The notes: generated by a model from the sequence alone, not told the origin. Counted from the first letter of the stretch, positions 16,049 to 25,159 are shown. The stretch: DNA of 64,000 bases from Pseudomonas sp. FEN (GCF_904067045.1 NZ_CAJFDC010000024.1:124001-188000); one strand, 5' to 3'. Made by a program: numbers and translations.

Positions 16049-16420
16049 ATGAAAATCCTCATCGTTGACGATTTTTCAACGATGCGGCGGATCATCAAGA
16101 ACCTGTTGCGTGACCTCGGGTTCACCAACACGGTTGAGGCGGACGACGGTACCACCGCGATTCCCGTCCTCAACAGCGGTAGCATCGACTTTCTGGTCAC
16201 CGACTGGAACATGCCCGGCATGACCGGGATCGACCTGTTGCGTCACGTCCGCGCCGATGAAAAGCTCAAGCACCTGCCGGTGTTGATGGTGACGGCCGAG
16301 GCCAAGCGCGAGCAGATCATCGAAGCTGCCCAGGCCGGTGTAAACGGCTATGTGGTCAAACCATTCACGGCCCAGGCGTTGAAAGAGAAGATCGAAAAAA
16401 TCTTCGAACGCATCGGCTGA
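16049..16420 (+). CDS. cheY: Chemotaxis response regulator CheY
   Basis: CheY is the diffusible messenger that, when phosphorylated by CheA, binds FliM. The 123-residue single receiver domain starts MKILIVDDFSTMRR and has the acidic pair in VDD, phosphoacceptor D52 in VTDWNMPGMTG, Thr in MVTAEA and Lys in VVKPFTAQ. The conventional family start is the ATG at 16049. However, the only good ribosome-binding site (GGAGG at 16027-16031) is 17 bases away from it and 5 bases from an in-frame TTG at 16037. Translation may thus begin at 16037 with four extra residues. Confidence 0.97.
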   Translation: MKILIVDDFSTMRRIIKNLLRDLGFTNTVEADDGTTAIPVLNSGSIDFLVTDWNMPGMTGIDLLRHVRADEKLKHLPVLMVTAEAKREQIIEAAQAGVNGYVVKPFTAQALKEKIEKIFERIG

Positions 16421-16442
16421 TGAAGTCCACCACGGGGGCGCT

Positions 16443-17231
16443 ATGGAGCACAACGAATCTTCACTGGGTGATTTTGAAACAACCCTGAAAAAACATGCCC
16501 GCGAACTGGTCGACAGCCTTGAAAAAGGTCGGTTCGGCGACGCGGTGCAAATGATCCATGAGCTGAATCAGACCCGTGACCGTGGCCTGTACCTTGAAGT
16601 CGGCAAGCTCACCCGCGAATTGCACAGCGCTATTGTCAACTTCCAGATCGACCCGCATATGCCGCAGGCCGAGGAAGTGTCGCAGATCACCGACGCCACC
16701 GAGCGCCTGTCCTATGTGGTCCGGCTGACGGAGGCCGCGGCCAACCGCACCATGGATCTGGTGGAGAGTGCGACCCCGAGGGTCAATGGCCTGAACGTGG
16801 AAGCCAAGGCGTTGGGCGCTGACTGGGGCCGTTTCATGCGGCGCGAAGTCGATGCGCAGGAGTTTCGCGAACTGGCGCGGCGGGTCGAGAGTTTCCTCTC
16901 CCGCAGCGAGCAGGAGACCCGTGCCGTGTCGAGCGATCTGAACGACATTCTGCTGGCCCAGGATTACCAGGACCTTACCGGCCAGGTGATCAAGCGCGTG
17001 ACCCAGATGGTCACCGAAGTGGAAAGCAATCTGCTCAAACTGGTGTTGATGGCCAGCCAGGTCGACCGTTTTGCCGGTATCGAGCATGATCGCGATGCCA
17101 TCCTTGCGGAAAAAGATCCGCAAAAAGAGATGGCCAAGGGTGTAGGTCCGCAGATTCATGCCGATAAACGTGAAGACGTTATGTCCGGTCAGGACGATGT
17201 CGACGATTTGCTTTCCAGTCTTGGATTCTAG
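16443..17231 (+). CDS. cheZ: Chemotaxis phosphatase CheZ
   Basis: CheZ dephosphorylates CheY. The 262-residue product is mainly long helices forming a four-helix bundle. The catalytic region around Q (LLAQDYQDLTGQVIKR, residues about 171-186) and a C-terminal CheY-binding tail (QDDVDDLLSSLGF) are both clear. It lies 22 bases after cheY and 14 bases before cheA, inside the chemotaxis operon. Confidence 0.97.
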   Translation: MEHNESSLGDFETTLKKHARELVDSLEKGRFGDAVQMIHELNQTRDRGLYLEVGKLTRELHSAIVNFQIDPHMPQAEEVSQITDATERLSYVVRLTEAAANRTMDLVESATPRVNGLNVEAKALGADWGRFMRREVDAQEFRELARRVESFLSRSEQETRAVSSDLNDILLAQDYQDLTGQVIKRVTQMVTEVESNLLKLVLMASQVDRFAGIEHDRDAILAEKDPQKEMAKGVGPQIHADKREDVMSGQDDVDDLLSSLGF

Positions 17232-17245
17232 GAGCACCCAAACAC

Positions 17246-19528
17246 ATGAGCTTCGGCGCCGATGAAGAGATCCTTCAGGATTTTCTGGTTGAGGCCGGCG
17301 AGATTCTGGAGCAACTGTCCGAACAACTGGTCGAGCTGGAAAGCCGGCCTGATGATGCGGACCTGCTCAATGCAATCTTTCGCGGTTTTCACACTGTAAA
17401 AGGGGGCGCCGGCTTCCTCCAGCTCAACGAGCTGGTGGAGTGCTGCCACATCGCCGAGAACGTGTTCGACATCCTGCGCAAGGGAGAGCGGCGCGTCGAT
17501 TCGGAATTGATGGACGTGGTCCTGGAAGCGCTGGATGCGGTAAACGGCATGTTCAGCGAAGTTCGCGAGCGCAGCCCGATCACTGCGGCGACCCCGGAAC
17601 TGCTGGCGGCCTTGGCGCGCCTGGCGGAACCTGCAAGCGCCGAGGCGCCAGCGGCGGTGGTCGAGGCCGTGGCGCCCGAACCGGTCGCTGAAGGCCCGTC
17701 CGGCGATGTCACCGATAACGAATTCGAATTGCTGCTCGACTCCTTGAACAACGTCAAGGCCGAAGCCGAAGCCCAGGCGCCGCGAGCCGTTGCCGCGGCG
17801 CAGGGGGAGGCTGGCAGCGATGAAATCACCGACGCCGAGTTCGAGTCCTTGCTCGACCAGTTGCATGGCAAAGGTCAGTTCGCGCCTGATGCCGTGGCGG
17901 CTCCGGCCCAGTCGGCAGCACCTGGCGCCGCCAGCGGCGCGCCGGAAAGTAGCGATATTACCGACGATGAATTCGAGGCCTTGCTGGACCAGTTGCATGG
18001 CAAGGGCTCGTTCAAGGTCGAGGCGCTCGATACCACTGCGGCCTCGGCCCAGGCGGCCGAGCGTACGGGAGCCGCAAGCGCCGATCTGATCACCGACCAG
18101 GAATTCGAATCCCTGCTCGACGAGCTGCATGGCAAAGGCAAGTTCACCGAAGTGGCTGCGGCCACGGCGGCGACCGCGCCAGCAGCGAACAAACCGGCCG
18201 CCGCAGCTGCCGCCAAGGCGCCAGCCCCGGCAGCGGCAGCAGCGGCTACGCCGGCACCGGCCAAGGCGTCAGCGGCGCCCGCGGCGGCTTCTGCCGCCCC
18301 GGCACCGGCCCGTGCGTCGGCACCTGCCGCCGCTGGCGACAAGCCGGCCGCCAGCGAAGCGGAAACCACCGTGCGGGTCGATACCGCGCGCCTGGATGAA
18401 ATCATGAACATGGTTGGCGAACTGGTGCTGGTGCGTAACCGCCTGGTGCGCCTGGGCTTGAACAGCGGCGACGAAGCCATGTCCAAGGCCGTGTCCAACC
18501 TTGACGTGGTGACCGCCGACCTGCAGACCGCGGTGATGAAAACCCGCATGCAGCCGATCAAGAAAGTCTTCGGCCGCTTCCCGCGCCTGGTTCGCGACCT
18601 GGCCCGGCAATTGAAAAAAGAGATCAACCTGGAGCTGGTGGGCGAAGAGACCGACCTCGACAAGAACCTGGTCGAGGCCCTGGCCGATCCGCTGGTCCAC
18701 TTGGTGCGCAACTCGGTCGACCACGGTATCGAAGAACCGGCCGACCGCGAAGCCATGGGCAAGTCCCGCAGCGGTCGGGTGATCCTCTCCGCCGAGCAGG
18801 AAGGCGACCATATCCTGCTGTCGATCTCCGATGACGGCAAGGGCATGGACGCCGATGTCCTGCGCGGCATCGCGGTGAAGAAGGGCCTGATGGACAAGGA
18901 TGCGGCCGATCGCCTGAGCGAGACCGACTGCTTCAACCTGATCTTTGCCCCGGGCTTCTCGACCAAGACCGAGATTTCCGATGTGTCCGGGCGTGGCGTG
19001 GGCATGGACGTGGTGAAAACCAAGATCGCCCAGCTCAACGGCACCATCAACATCTACTCGACCAAGGGCAAGGGCTCGAAGATCGTCATCAAGGTGCCGT
19101 TGACCTTGGCGATCATGCCGACGCTGATGGTCATGCTCGGCAACCAGGCTTTCGCGTTCCCGCTGGTCAACGTCAACGAAATCTTCCACCTCGACCTGTC
19201 GCGCACCAACGTGGTCGACGGCCAGGAAGTGGTGATCGTGCGGGACAAGGCGCTGCCGCTGTTCTACCTCAAACGCTGGCTGGTCAGCTCGGCCGCTCAC
19301 GAAGAGCAGCGCGAGGGCCACGTGGTGATCCTTTCGGTGGGCACTCAGCGGATCGGCTTCGTTGTCGATCAGTTGGTGGGTCAGGAAGAAGTGGTCATCA
19401 AGCCGCTGGGCAAGATGCTGCAGGGGACTCCGGGTATGTCCGGCGCCACCATTACCGGTGACGGCCGCATTGCCCTGATTCTCGACGTGCCGAGCATGCT
19501 CAAGCGTTACGCCGCACGGCGTATTTGA
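17246..19528 (+). CDS. cheA: Chemotaxis histidine kinase CheA
   Basis: CheA phosphorylates CheY and CheB in response to receptors. The 760-residue protein has a P1 Hpt domain with phosphorylated H49 (FHTVKGGAGF) and a long linker in place of an obvious P2. A P3 dimerisation segment (ARLDEIMNMVGELVLVRNRL), a P4 ATPase with N-box LVHLVRNSVDHGIE and glycine boxes DDGKGMD and GRGVGMDVV, and a P5 CheW-like domain at about 625-755 follow. The linker carries four degenerate copies of a motif ITDxEFExLLDxLHGKG, starting near residues 154, 193, 237 and 280. After them comes an Ala/Pro-rich stretch (about 300-370). The repeats may be docking sites for CheY/CheB or ParP; that is inference. Confidence 0.98.
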   Translation: MSFGADEEILQDFLVEAGEILEQLSEQLVELESRPDDADLLNAIFRGFHTVKGGAGFLQLNELVECCHIAENVFDILRKGERRVDSELMDVVLEALDAVNGMFSEVRERSPITAATPELLAALARLAEPASAEAPAAVVEAVAPEPVAEGPSGDVTDNEFELLLDSLNNVKAEAEAQAPRAVAAAQGEAGSDEITDAEFESLLDQLHGKGQFAPDAVAAPAQSAAPGAASGAPESSDITDDEFEALLDQLHGKGSFKVEALDTTAASAQAAERTGAASADLITDQEFESLLDELHGKGKFTEVAAATAATAPAANKPAAAAAAKAPAPAAAAAATPAPAKASAAPAAASAAPAPARASAPAAAGDKPAASEAETTVRVDTARLDEIMNMVGELVLVRNRLVRLGLNSGDEAMSKAVSNLDVVTADLQTAVMKTRMQPIKKVFGRFPRLVRDLARQLKKEINLELVGEETDLDKNLVEALADPLVHLVRNSVDHGIEEPADREAMGKSRSGRVILSAEQEGDHILLSISDDGKGMDADVLRGIAVKKGLMDKDAADRLSETDCFNLIFAPGFSTKTEISDVSGRGVGMDVVKTKIAQLNGTINIYSTKGKGSKIVIKVPLTLAIMPTLMVMLGNQAFAFPLVNVNEIFHLDLSRTNVVDGQEVVIVRDKALPLFYLKRWLVSSAAHEEQREGHVVILSVGTQRIGFVVDQLVGQEEVVIKPLGKMLQGTPGMSGATITGDGRIALILDVPSMLKRYAARRI

Positions 19529-19580
19529 TTCTGGTTCGGCGGCGGCGCCCAAGCCCGCCGCCGTGCCTAACGGAGTGTTT

Positions 19581-20720
19581 ATGGTAGTCAAGGTCCTGGT
19601 GGTGGATGATTCGGGGTTTTTCCGCCGCCGCGTCTCGGAAATTCTTTCGGCGGATCCGAGCATCCAGGTCGTCGGTACGGCGACCAACGGTAAAGAAGCC
19701 ATCGATCAGGCCCTGGCCCTCAAGCCGGACGTGATCACCATGGACTACGAGATGCCGATGATGGACGGCATCACGGCGGTGCGGCATATCATGCAGCGCT
19801 GCCCGACGCCGGTTCTGATGTTCTCGTCGCTGACCCACGAAGGCGCGCGTGTCACCCTCGATGCGCTGGACGCCGGGGCCGTGGACTTCCTGCCGAAGAA
19901 TTTCGAAGACATCTCGCGCAATCCCGAGAAGGTCAAGCAACTGTTGTGCGAGAAGGTTCACAGCATCTCGCGCAGCAATCGGCGCTTCAGCAGCTACGGC
20001 GCGTCCGCGCCGCAGCCGGCAGCGGCGCCGATGCCGGCCCCGACTTCGAGCAGCTATTCCAGCGCTGCCCCGGCACCCGTGCGAACCACGCCAGTGGCCA
20101 GTCGCGCGCCGGCACAGGCCACAGCCTCCACCTCGACCTCCGGAGCACCGAAGCGCAAGGCCTACAAGCTGGTGGCTATCGGTACGTCCACTGGCGGTCC
20201 GGTGGCCTTGCAGCGGGTTCTGACCCAGTTGCCGGCGAGCTTCCCGGCGCCCATCGTGTTGATCCAGCACATGCCGGCGGCCTTCACCAAGGCGTTTGCC
20301 GAACGCCTGGACAAGCTGTGCCAGATCAGTGTCAAGGAAGCCGAGGATGGCGACATCCTGCGTCCCGGCCTGGCCTTGCTCGCCCCGGGTGGCAAGCAGA
20401 TGATGATCGATGGTCGTGGCGCGGTGAAAATCCTGCCGGGCGATGAGCGTCTGAATTACAAGCCGTGCGTGGATATCACCTTTGGTTCCGCGGCCAAGTC
20501 CTACGGTGACAAAGTTCTGGCGGTGGTACTCACCGGTATGGGCGCCGACGGTCGCGAAGGTGCGCGCCTGCTCAAGCAAGGCGGCAGCGCCATCTGGGCC
20601 CAGGACGAAGCCAGTTGCGTGATCTATGGCATGCCCATGGCCATCGTCAAGGCTGACCTGGCCGACGCCGTCTACAGCCTGGACGAAATCGGCAAGCACC
20701 TGGTCGAGGCTTGTCTCTGA
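19581..20720 (+). CDS. cheB: Chemotaxis methylesterase CheB
   Basis: CheB removes methyl groups from chemoreceptors when its receiver is phosphorylated by CheA. The 379-residue protein has an N-terminal receiver domain with phosphoacceptor Asp in ITMDYEMPMMDG and a Ser/Ala/Pro-rich linker (about 130-195). The C-terminal esterase has catalytic motifs GTSTGGP, QHMP and GMGADGREG (Ser, His, Asp). The ATG at 19581 is preferred because ACGGAG lies 5 bases upstream; the GTG at 19563 is a poorer start. It overlaps motC by one base. Confidence 0.97.
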   Translation: MVVKVLVVDDSGFFRRRVSEILSADPSIQVVGTATNGKEAIDQALALKPDVITMDYEMPMMDGITAVRHIMQRCPTPVLMFSSLTHEGARVTLDALDAGAVDFLPKNFEDISRNPEKVKQLLCEKVHSISRSNRRFSSYGASAPQPAAAPMPAPTSSSYSSAAPAPVRTTPVASRAPAQATASTSTSGAPKRKAYKLVAIGTSTGGPVALQRVLTQLPASFPAPIVLIQHMPAAFTKAFAERLDKLCQISVKEAEDGDILRPGLALLAPGGKQMMIDGRGAVKILPGDERLNYKPCVDITFGSAAKSYGDKVLAVVLTGMGADGREGARLLKQGGSAIWAQDEASCVIYGMPMAIVKADLADAVYSLDEIGKHLVEACL

Positions 20721-21460
20721 TGGATGTGTTGAGCCTTATCGGGATCGCCCTGGCCTTTGTCGCCATCATCGGTGGCAACTTCCTCGAAGGTGGGCACCTG
20801 GGCGCCCTGGCCAACGGGCCGGCGGCGCTGATCGTGTTGGGTGGGACCATCGGCGCGGCCTTGCTGCAATCGCCGATGAGCGCGTTCAAGCGCGCCATGC
20901 AGATTCTCGGCTGGATCCTGTTTCCACCCCGTATCGATCTGCCCGCCGGCGTCGAACGGGTGGTCAACTGGAGCCTGACGGCGCGCAAGGAAGGCCTGCT
21001 GGGCCTGGAAGGCGTCGCCGAGGCCGAGCCGGACACCTATTCGCGCAAAGGCTTGCAACTGCTGGTCGATGGCGCCGAGCCGGAAGCCATCCGCAGCATC
21101 CTGGAAGTGGATTTCTACACCCAGGAAAGCCGTGATATCGAGGCTGCCAGGGTCTTCGAAAGCATGGGTGGCTATGCGCCGACCATCGGCATCATCGGTG
21201 CGGTCATGGGCCTGATTCACGTGATGGGCAACCTCGGCGACCCTTCGCAACTGGGTAACGGGATTGCCGTGGCCTTCGTGGCCACCATCTACGGCGTGGC
21301 CAGTGCCAACCTGGTGTTGCTGCCAGTGGCGAGCAAACTCAAATCCATTGCCCTGCGCCAGTCCCGCTACCGGGAAATGCTGCTCGAGGGCATCCTGTCG
21401 ATTGCCGAGGGCGAGAACCCGCGCTCCATTGAATTGAAGCTGCAAGGCTTCATGGACTGA
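20720..21460 (+). CDS. motC: Flagellar motor stator protein MotC (MotA family)
   Basis: MotC is the MotA-type subunit of the second Pseudomonas stator, which conducts protons and contacts FliG. The 246-residue product has four membrane segments and the conserved MotA signatures of the cytoplasmic loop and of membrane segments 3-4 (YAPTIGIIGAVMGLIHVM and GNGIAVAFVATIYGVASAN). The ATG at 20720 overlaps the cheB stop (TGATG). The gene is linked to motD and lies inside the che operon, as expected for MotCD rather than MotAB. Confidence 0.95.
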   Translation: MDVLSLIGIALAFVAIIGGNFLEGGHLGALANGPAALIVLGGTIGAALLQSPMSAFKRAMQILGWILFPPRIDLPAGVERVVNWSLTARKEGLLGLEGVAEAEPDTYSRKGLQLLVDGAEPEAIRSILEVDFYTQESRDIEAARVFESMGGYAPTIGIIGAVMGLIHVMGNLGDPSQLGNGIAVAFVATIYGVASANLVLLPVASKLKSIALRQSRYREMLLEGILSIAEGENPRSIELKLQGFMD

Positions 21461-21470
21461 TGGAGTAGAC

Positions 21471-22358
21471 ATGGCCAGACGTCGCCAACACGAAGAGCAT
21501 GTGAATCACGAGCGTTGGCTGGTCTCCTACGCCGACTTCATTACGCTGCTGTTCGCTTTTTTCGTGGTCATGTATTCGATTTCCTCGATCAACGAAGGCA
21601 AGTACAAAGTGATCTCCCAGGCGCTGATCGGGGTGTTCAACGAGGCCGACCGCAGCCTCAAGCCGATTCCCATCGGTGAGGAGCGTCCGGTGACGGTGAA
21701 GCCGGCCGACCCGCTGATCAAGGACAGTGAACAGACTGATGCCGCTTTTGGCCAGGGTGCCAAGGATCCGCTCAAGAGCATCGCCGATGATATCAGCGCG
21801 GCGTTCGGTGACCTGATCAGCTCCAACCAGATGACCGTGCGCGGTAACGAACTGTGGGTCGAGATCGAGCTCAACTCCAGCCTGCTGTTCGGCAGCGGCG
21901 ATGCGATGCCCAGCGACATGGCGTTCAACATCATCGACAAGGTGGCGAAGATCCTCAAGCCGTTTGAGAACCCGATCCACGTCGAAGGTTTTACCGACGA
22001 CCAGCCGATTCGTACCGCGCAATATCCGACCAACTGGGAGCTGTCCTCGGCGCGTTCGGCGAGTATCGTACGGATGATGGCCATGGATGGGGTCAACCCC
22101 AGTCGCCTGGCCTCGGTGGGCTATGGTGAGTTCCAGCCGGTGGCCAACAATGCCACCGCCGAAGGGCGCGCGCGCAACCGGCGGGTGGTGCTGGTGGTGT
22201 CCCGTAACCTCGACGTGCGCCGCAGCCTGACCGGTACCGGCACGGCCAATGCAACACCGGATGCGGCCTTGAGGCGTGCTGGCACACAAACTGCACCGCC
22301 AGCGGTAAAGCAAGCGGTACGCGAGAACGCCGTCAAATCTCCGGCACCTGCTCTATAA
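21471..22358 (+). CDS. motD: Flagellar motor stator protein MotD (MotB family)
   Basis: MotD anchors the stator to peptidoglycan and supplies the essential Asp of the ion channel. The 295-residue protein has a basic N-terminus (MARRRQHEEHVNHERWLVSY) and one membrane helix at about 19-40. The plug/channel Asp is at D23 (YADFITLLFAFFVVMYS). The periplasmic OmpA-like domain (about 115-245) has GFTDDQPI and NRRVVLVV. GGAG lies 7 bases before the ATG. Length and motifs agree with Pseudomonas MotD. Confidence 0.95.
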   Translation: MARRRQHEEHVNHERWLVSYADFITLLFAFFVVMYSISSINEGKYKVISQALIGVFNEADRSLKPIPIGEERPVTVKPADPLIKDSEQTDAAFGQGAKDPLKSIADDISAAFGDLISSNQMTVRGNELWVEIELNSSLLFGSGDAMPSDMAFNIIDKVAKILKPFENPIHVEGFTDDQPIRTAQYPTNWELSSARSASIVRMMAMDGVNPSRLASVGYGEFQPVANNATAEGRARNRRVVLVVSRNLDVRRSLTGTGTANATPDAALRRAGTQTAPPAVKQAVRENAVKSPAPAL

Positions 22359-22409
22359 CTTGGCGCTATTTCTCGGCAGGTTTGACGCCGGCCGGGAGGA
22401 ACACACTGA

Positions 22410-23198
22410 ATGAGAGTCTGGGCAGTAGCCAATCAAAAGGGTGGCGTCGGTAAGACCACTTCCTCCATCGCTTTAGCCGGATTGCTGGCCGAGGCGGGCA
22501 AGCGCGTGGTCGTCGTCGACCTCGACCCCCACGGCTCGATGACCAGCTACTTCGGTTATGACCCCGATACCCTGGAACACAGCAATTTCGACCTGTTCCA
22601 GCACCGCGGCCTGGTGCCCGAGGGCTTGCCCGGGCAATTGCTGCTGTCCACCAGCGACGAGCGGATTTCCCTGCTGCCGTCCAGCACCGCGCTGGCGACC
22701 CTGGAGCGTCTGTCGCCAGGCCAGAGCGGTCTGGGCCTGGTGATCGCCAAGAGCTTGGCGCAGCTGTGGCAGGACTTCGATTATGCGGTGATCGACAGCC
22801 CGCCGCTGCTGGGGGTGCTGATGGTCAATGCCCTGGCGGCGAGCCAGCAACTGGTGGTGCCGGTGCAGACCGAGCACCTGGCGGTCAAGGGCCTGGAGCG
22901 GATGGTCAATACCTTGGCGATGATCAACCGTTCGCGCAAGCAGGCGTTGGCCTACACCATCGTACCGACCCTGTTCGACCGCCGGACCCAGGCGTCGATG
23001 GGCACCTTGCGGATCCTGCGGGACAAGTTTCCGGACACCATCTGGGAAGGCTATATTCCGGTCGATACGCGCCTGCGCGATGCCAGCCGGGCCGGTGTCA
23101 CACCCTCGCAGTTCGACGGCAAGAGCCGTGGCGTGCTGGCCTATCGAGCCCTGCTCAAGCACCTGCTGACCCAGCAACTCATTCCGCAGGTGGCCTGA
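22410..23198 (+). CDS. ParA-family ATPase positioning chemotaxis arrays (ParC homologue)
   Basis: This 262-residue ParA/MinD-type ATPase has a deviant Walker A motif (QKGGVGKTTSSIALA, residues 8-22), switch region VVDLDPHGSMT and IDSPPLLGVL. In Vibrio and Pseudomonas the homologue called ParC (not topoisomerase IV) places chemotaxis arrays at the cell pole through ParP. Here it lies between motD and parP, in the conserved order motD-parC-parP-cheW. The GGGAGGA site lies about 10 bases before the ATG. The family is certain and the specific role is by gene context. Confidence 0.93.
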   Translation: MRVWAVANQKGGVGKTTSSIALAGLLAEAGKRVVVVDLDPHGSMTSYFGYDPDTLEHSNFDLFQHRGLVPEGLPGQLLLSTSDERISLLPSSTALATLERLSPGQSGLGLVIAKSLAQLWQDFDYAVIDSPPLLGVLMVNALAASQQLVVPVQTEHLAVKGLERMVNTLAMINRSRKQALAYTIVPTLFDRRTQASMGTLRILRDKFPDTIWEGYIPVDTRLRDASRAGVTPSQFDGKSRGVLAYRALLKHLLTQQLIPQVA

Positions 23199-23211
23199 CG
23201 TGACCCAGTCC

Positions 23212-23238
23212 TCAAGTCACCTGCCTGTCCAGCCGATA
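23212..23238 (+). promoter_or_regulatory. Candidate sigma-28 (FliA) promoter of parP
   Basis: TCAA (23212-23215) and GCCGATA (23232-23238) are separated by 16 bases. This fits the Pseudomonas FliA consensus (TCAAG near -35 and GCCGATA at -10; E. coli spacing 15). The start would be near 23245, about 25 bases before the parP ATG. The site lies in the gap after the ParC-like gene. Confidence 0.65.
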
Positions 23239-23270
23239 CCCTTTACAGGTTACTGTAACGGGACATCTCC

Positions 23271-24140
23271 ATGGGCATTCACATGATCCGTCCTGTCGAC
23301 GTCACCACCCGGCCGCAAGTGGCGCTGCAATCCTATCTGGATGCATTGCTGCAGGAGGCGACCGAAGAGTTGCCGGTGGACATCGCCGTTGCCGTCGAAG
23401 TACCGGTGGCGGTGGAGTCGAGCCCGGTCGCCGAGCTGGACGAATTCCAGGCCGCCGTGCTCGAAGAGCAGGCTCGCGATGCCTTGGCGGCGCAAGCCCT
23501 GGTCGCCAAGGCGCCCGTTGTGCCGGCGACGCCGGTGGCGGTACCGCAGGTGTTGCCGGTCGCCCCGTTGGTGGTGGAGCCGGTGGTCGAGGTGCACCTG
23601 CCGCCCGCCGCGAATATCCCGCCGCCGCCGATGCAGGGCGACGAACGTCCGCATTGGGCGGCCGAGCCGTTCGAATGCCTGCTGTTCGACGTCGCCGGGC
23701 TGACCCTGGCGGTGCCGCTGGTGTGCCTGGGTTCGATCTACTCGTTGGCGGGGCACGAGCTGACGCCGCTGTTCGGTCAGCCGGAATGGTTCCTCGGGAT
23801 CCTGCCGAGCCAGGCTGGCAACCTGAAAGTCCTGGATACCGCCCGTTGGGTGATGCCAGACCGTTACCGCGACGATTTCCGCCAGGGGCTGCAATATGTG
23901 ATCTCGGTCCAGGGCTATGAATGGGGGCTGGCGGTGCATCAGGTCAGCCGTTCCTTGCGCCTGGACCCCAACGAAATCAAATGGCGTACCCATCGTGGGC
24001 AGCGGCCGTGGCTGGCCGGCACGGTCATCGAACACATGTGTGCGTTGCTCGACGTCTCCGAACTGGCCGAACTGATCGCCAGCGGGGCGGTGAAACACCT
24101 GCAAACGAACAAACCAGCCAGCAAACCAACGAACAAATAA
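23271..24140 (+). CDS. parP: Chemotaxis array coupling protein ParP (CheW-like domain)
   Basis: ParP links the ParC ATPase to the array by binding CheA. The 289-residue protein has an acidic, Ala/Val/Pro-rich N-terminal half (residues 1-125) with no clear fold. A C-terminal CheW-like domain (about 135-275) includes EPFECLLFDVAGLTLAVPL and WFLGILPSQAGNLKVLDTA. A lysine/threonine-rich tail is at the very end (QTNKPASKPTNK). The ATG at 23271 gives MGIHMIRP; an ATG at 23283 is also possible. CheW follows. The role is taken from the ParP family and the ParC neighbour. Confidence 0.85.
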   Translation: MGIHMIRPVDVTTRPQVALQSYLDALLQEATEELPVDIAVAVEVPVAVESSPVAELDEFQAAVLEEQARDALAAQALVAKAPVVPATPVAVPQVLPVAPLVVEPVVEVHLPPAANIPPPPMQGDERPHWAAEPFECLLFDVAGLTLAVPLVCLGSIYSLAGHELTPLFGQPEWFLGILPSQAGNLKVLDTARWVMPDRYRDDFRQGLQYVISVQGYEWGLAVHQVSRSLRLDPNEIKWRTHRGQRPWLAGTVIEHMCALLDVSELAELIASGAVKHLQTNKPASKPTNK

Positions 24141-24213
24141 CGGCGGCGTCGCGGTCCCCCCGCGAGGTTTGCCAGAGCACACACCGTATCAACGGTCATT
24201 GAGGGTCAGGGGT

Positions 24214-24696
24214 ATGAATAAGTCGTCGTCCGCACAGAGTTCCGAAGATCCGATCCTGCAATGGGTAACCTTCAAGCTGGATAACGAGTCCTATGGCATC
24301 AACGTGATGCGCGTCCAGGAGGTCCTGCGCTACACCGAGATCGCCCCGGTACCGGGTGCGCCAAGTTACGTGCTGGGGATCATCAACCTGCGCGGCAACG
24401 TCGTCACCGTGATCGACACCCGCCAGCGTTTTGGCCTGATGCCGACCGAAGTGAACGACAACACCCGGATCGTGATCATCGAGGCCGACAAGCAAGTGGT
24501 CGGGATCATGGTCGACAGCGTCGCCGAAGTGGTCTACCTGCGGCAGTCGGAAGTCGAAACCGCGCCGAACGTGGGTAACGACGAATCGGCCAAGTTCATC
24601 CAGGGCGTGTGCAACAAGAACAACGAACTGCTGATTCTGGTTGAGCTGGACAAGATGATGAGCGAAGAAGAATGGTCCGAGCTGGAGAGCATCTGA
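24214..24696 (+). CDS. cheW: Chemotaxis scaffold protein CheW
   Basis: CheW couples chemoreceptors to CheA. The 160-residue product is a single CheW domain with the conserved stretches YGINVMRVQEVLRYTEI, VLGIINLRGNVVTVID and GVCNKNNELLILVELDK. An AGGGTCAGGGG ribosome-binding region precedes the ATG at 24214; a longer frame starting at 24169 has 15 unsupported residues. It follows parP after a 73-base gap and abuts the DUF2802 gene. Confidence 0.97.
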   Translation: MNKSSSAQSSEDPILQWVTFKLDNESYGINVMRVQEVLRYTEIAPVPGAPSYVLGIINLRGNVVTVIDTRQRFGLMPTEVNDNTRIVIIEADKQVVGIMVDSVAEVVYLRQSEVETAPNVGNDESAKFIQGVCNKNNELLILVELDKMMSEEEWSELESI

Positions 24697-25089
24697 TTGA
24701 TTCTTGAGGTCGCCGTTATTCTCCTGGCTTTGTTGTGGGCCGGGACCGTGGGCATGTTCGTGGTCTATGCCCGCGGCCAGCGGTTGATTGCCGCGCAACA
24801 GGCCGAGGGCGATGCGCTGCGTGACCAGCGCATCAAGGAGCTGGCACGGCGCGTGGACAATTTCCAGAACGGTACTGTTCGCATGGGCGAGGACCTGCAC
24901 GAACTGCGGGCTGTCGTGGCGCCGTTGCCGGAAAAGCTGGCCCAACTGGAGCAGCGCGATCCCTCGAGCCTGTCCTTCGCCCAGGCCGCCAAACTGGTGG
25001 GCATGGGGGCGAGCGTCGATGAGTTGACGCAGTCCTGCGGCCTGACTCAGGCCGAGGCGGAGCTGATGAGCAAGCTGCATCGGGGATGA
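24697..25089 (+). CDS. DUF2802 membrane protein downstream of cheW
   Basis: This 130-residue protein starts at TTG 24697, immediately after the cheW stop codon. One N-terminal membrane helix (residues 1-23, LEVAVILLALLWAGTVGMFV) precedes a basic and helical middle part (about 40-85). A C-terminal segment with AKLVGMGASVDELTQSCGL resembles a short helix-turn-helix fold. It belongs to DUF2802, which is found in Pseudomonas and relatives at the end of this chemotaxis cluster. Its function is not known; context suggests a link to motility. Confidence 0.85.
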   Translation: MILEVAVILLALLWAGTVGMFVVYARGQRLIAAQQAEGDALRDQRIKELARRVDNFQNGTVRMGEDLHELRAVVAPLPEKLAQLEQRDPSSLSFAQAAKLVGMGASVDELTQSCGLTQAEAELMSKLHRG

Positions 25090-25159
25090 GATGTCCGCCG
25101 CTTGCCTGGTGACCCTGGCGTCTTCGGCTGGGCGCCACCGGGCTGGTCAGGCAAGGGGC

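Noticed and set aside
24149..24165. TCGCGG/CCGCGA hairpin between parP and cheW
   Set aside because: Only 6 bp with no T-run; parP and cheW are probably in one transcript, so no terminator is called.
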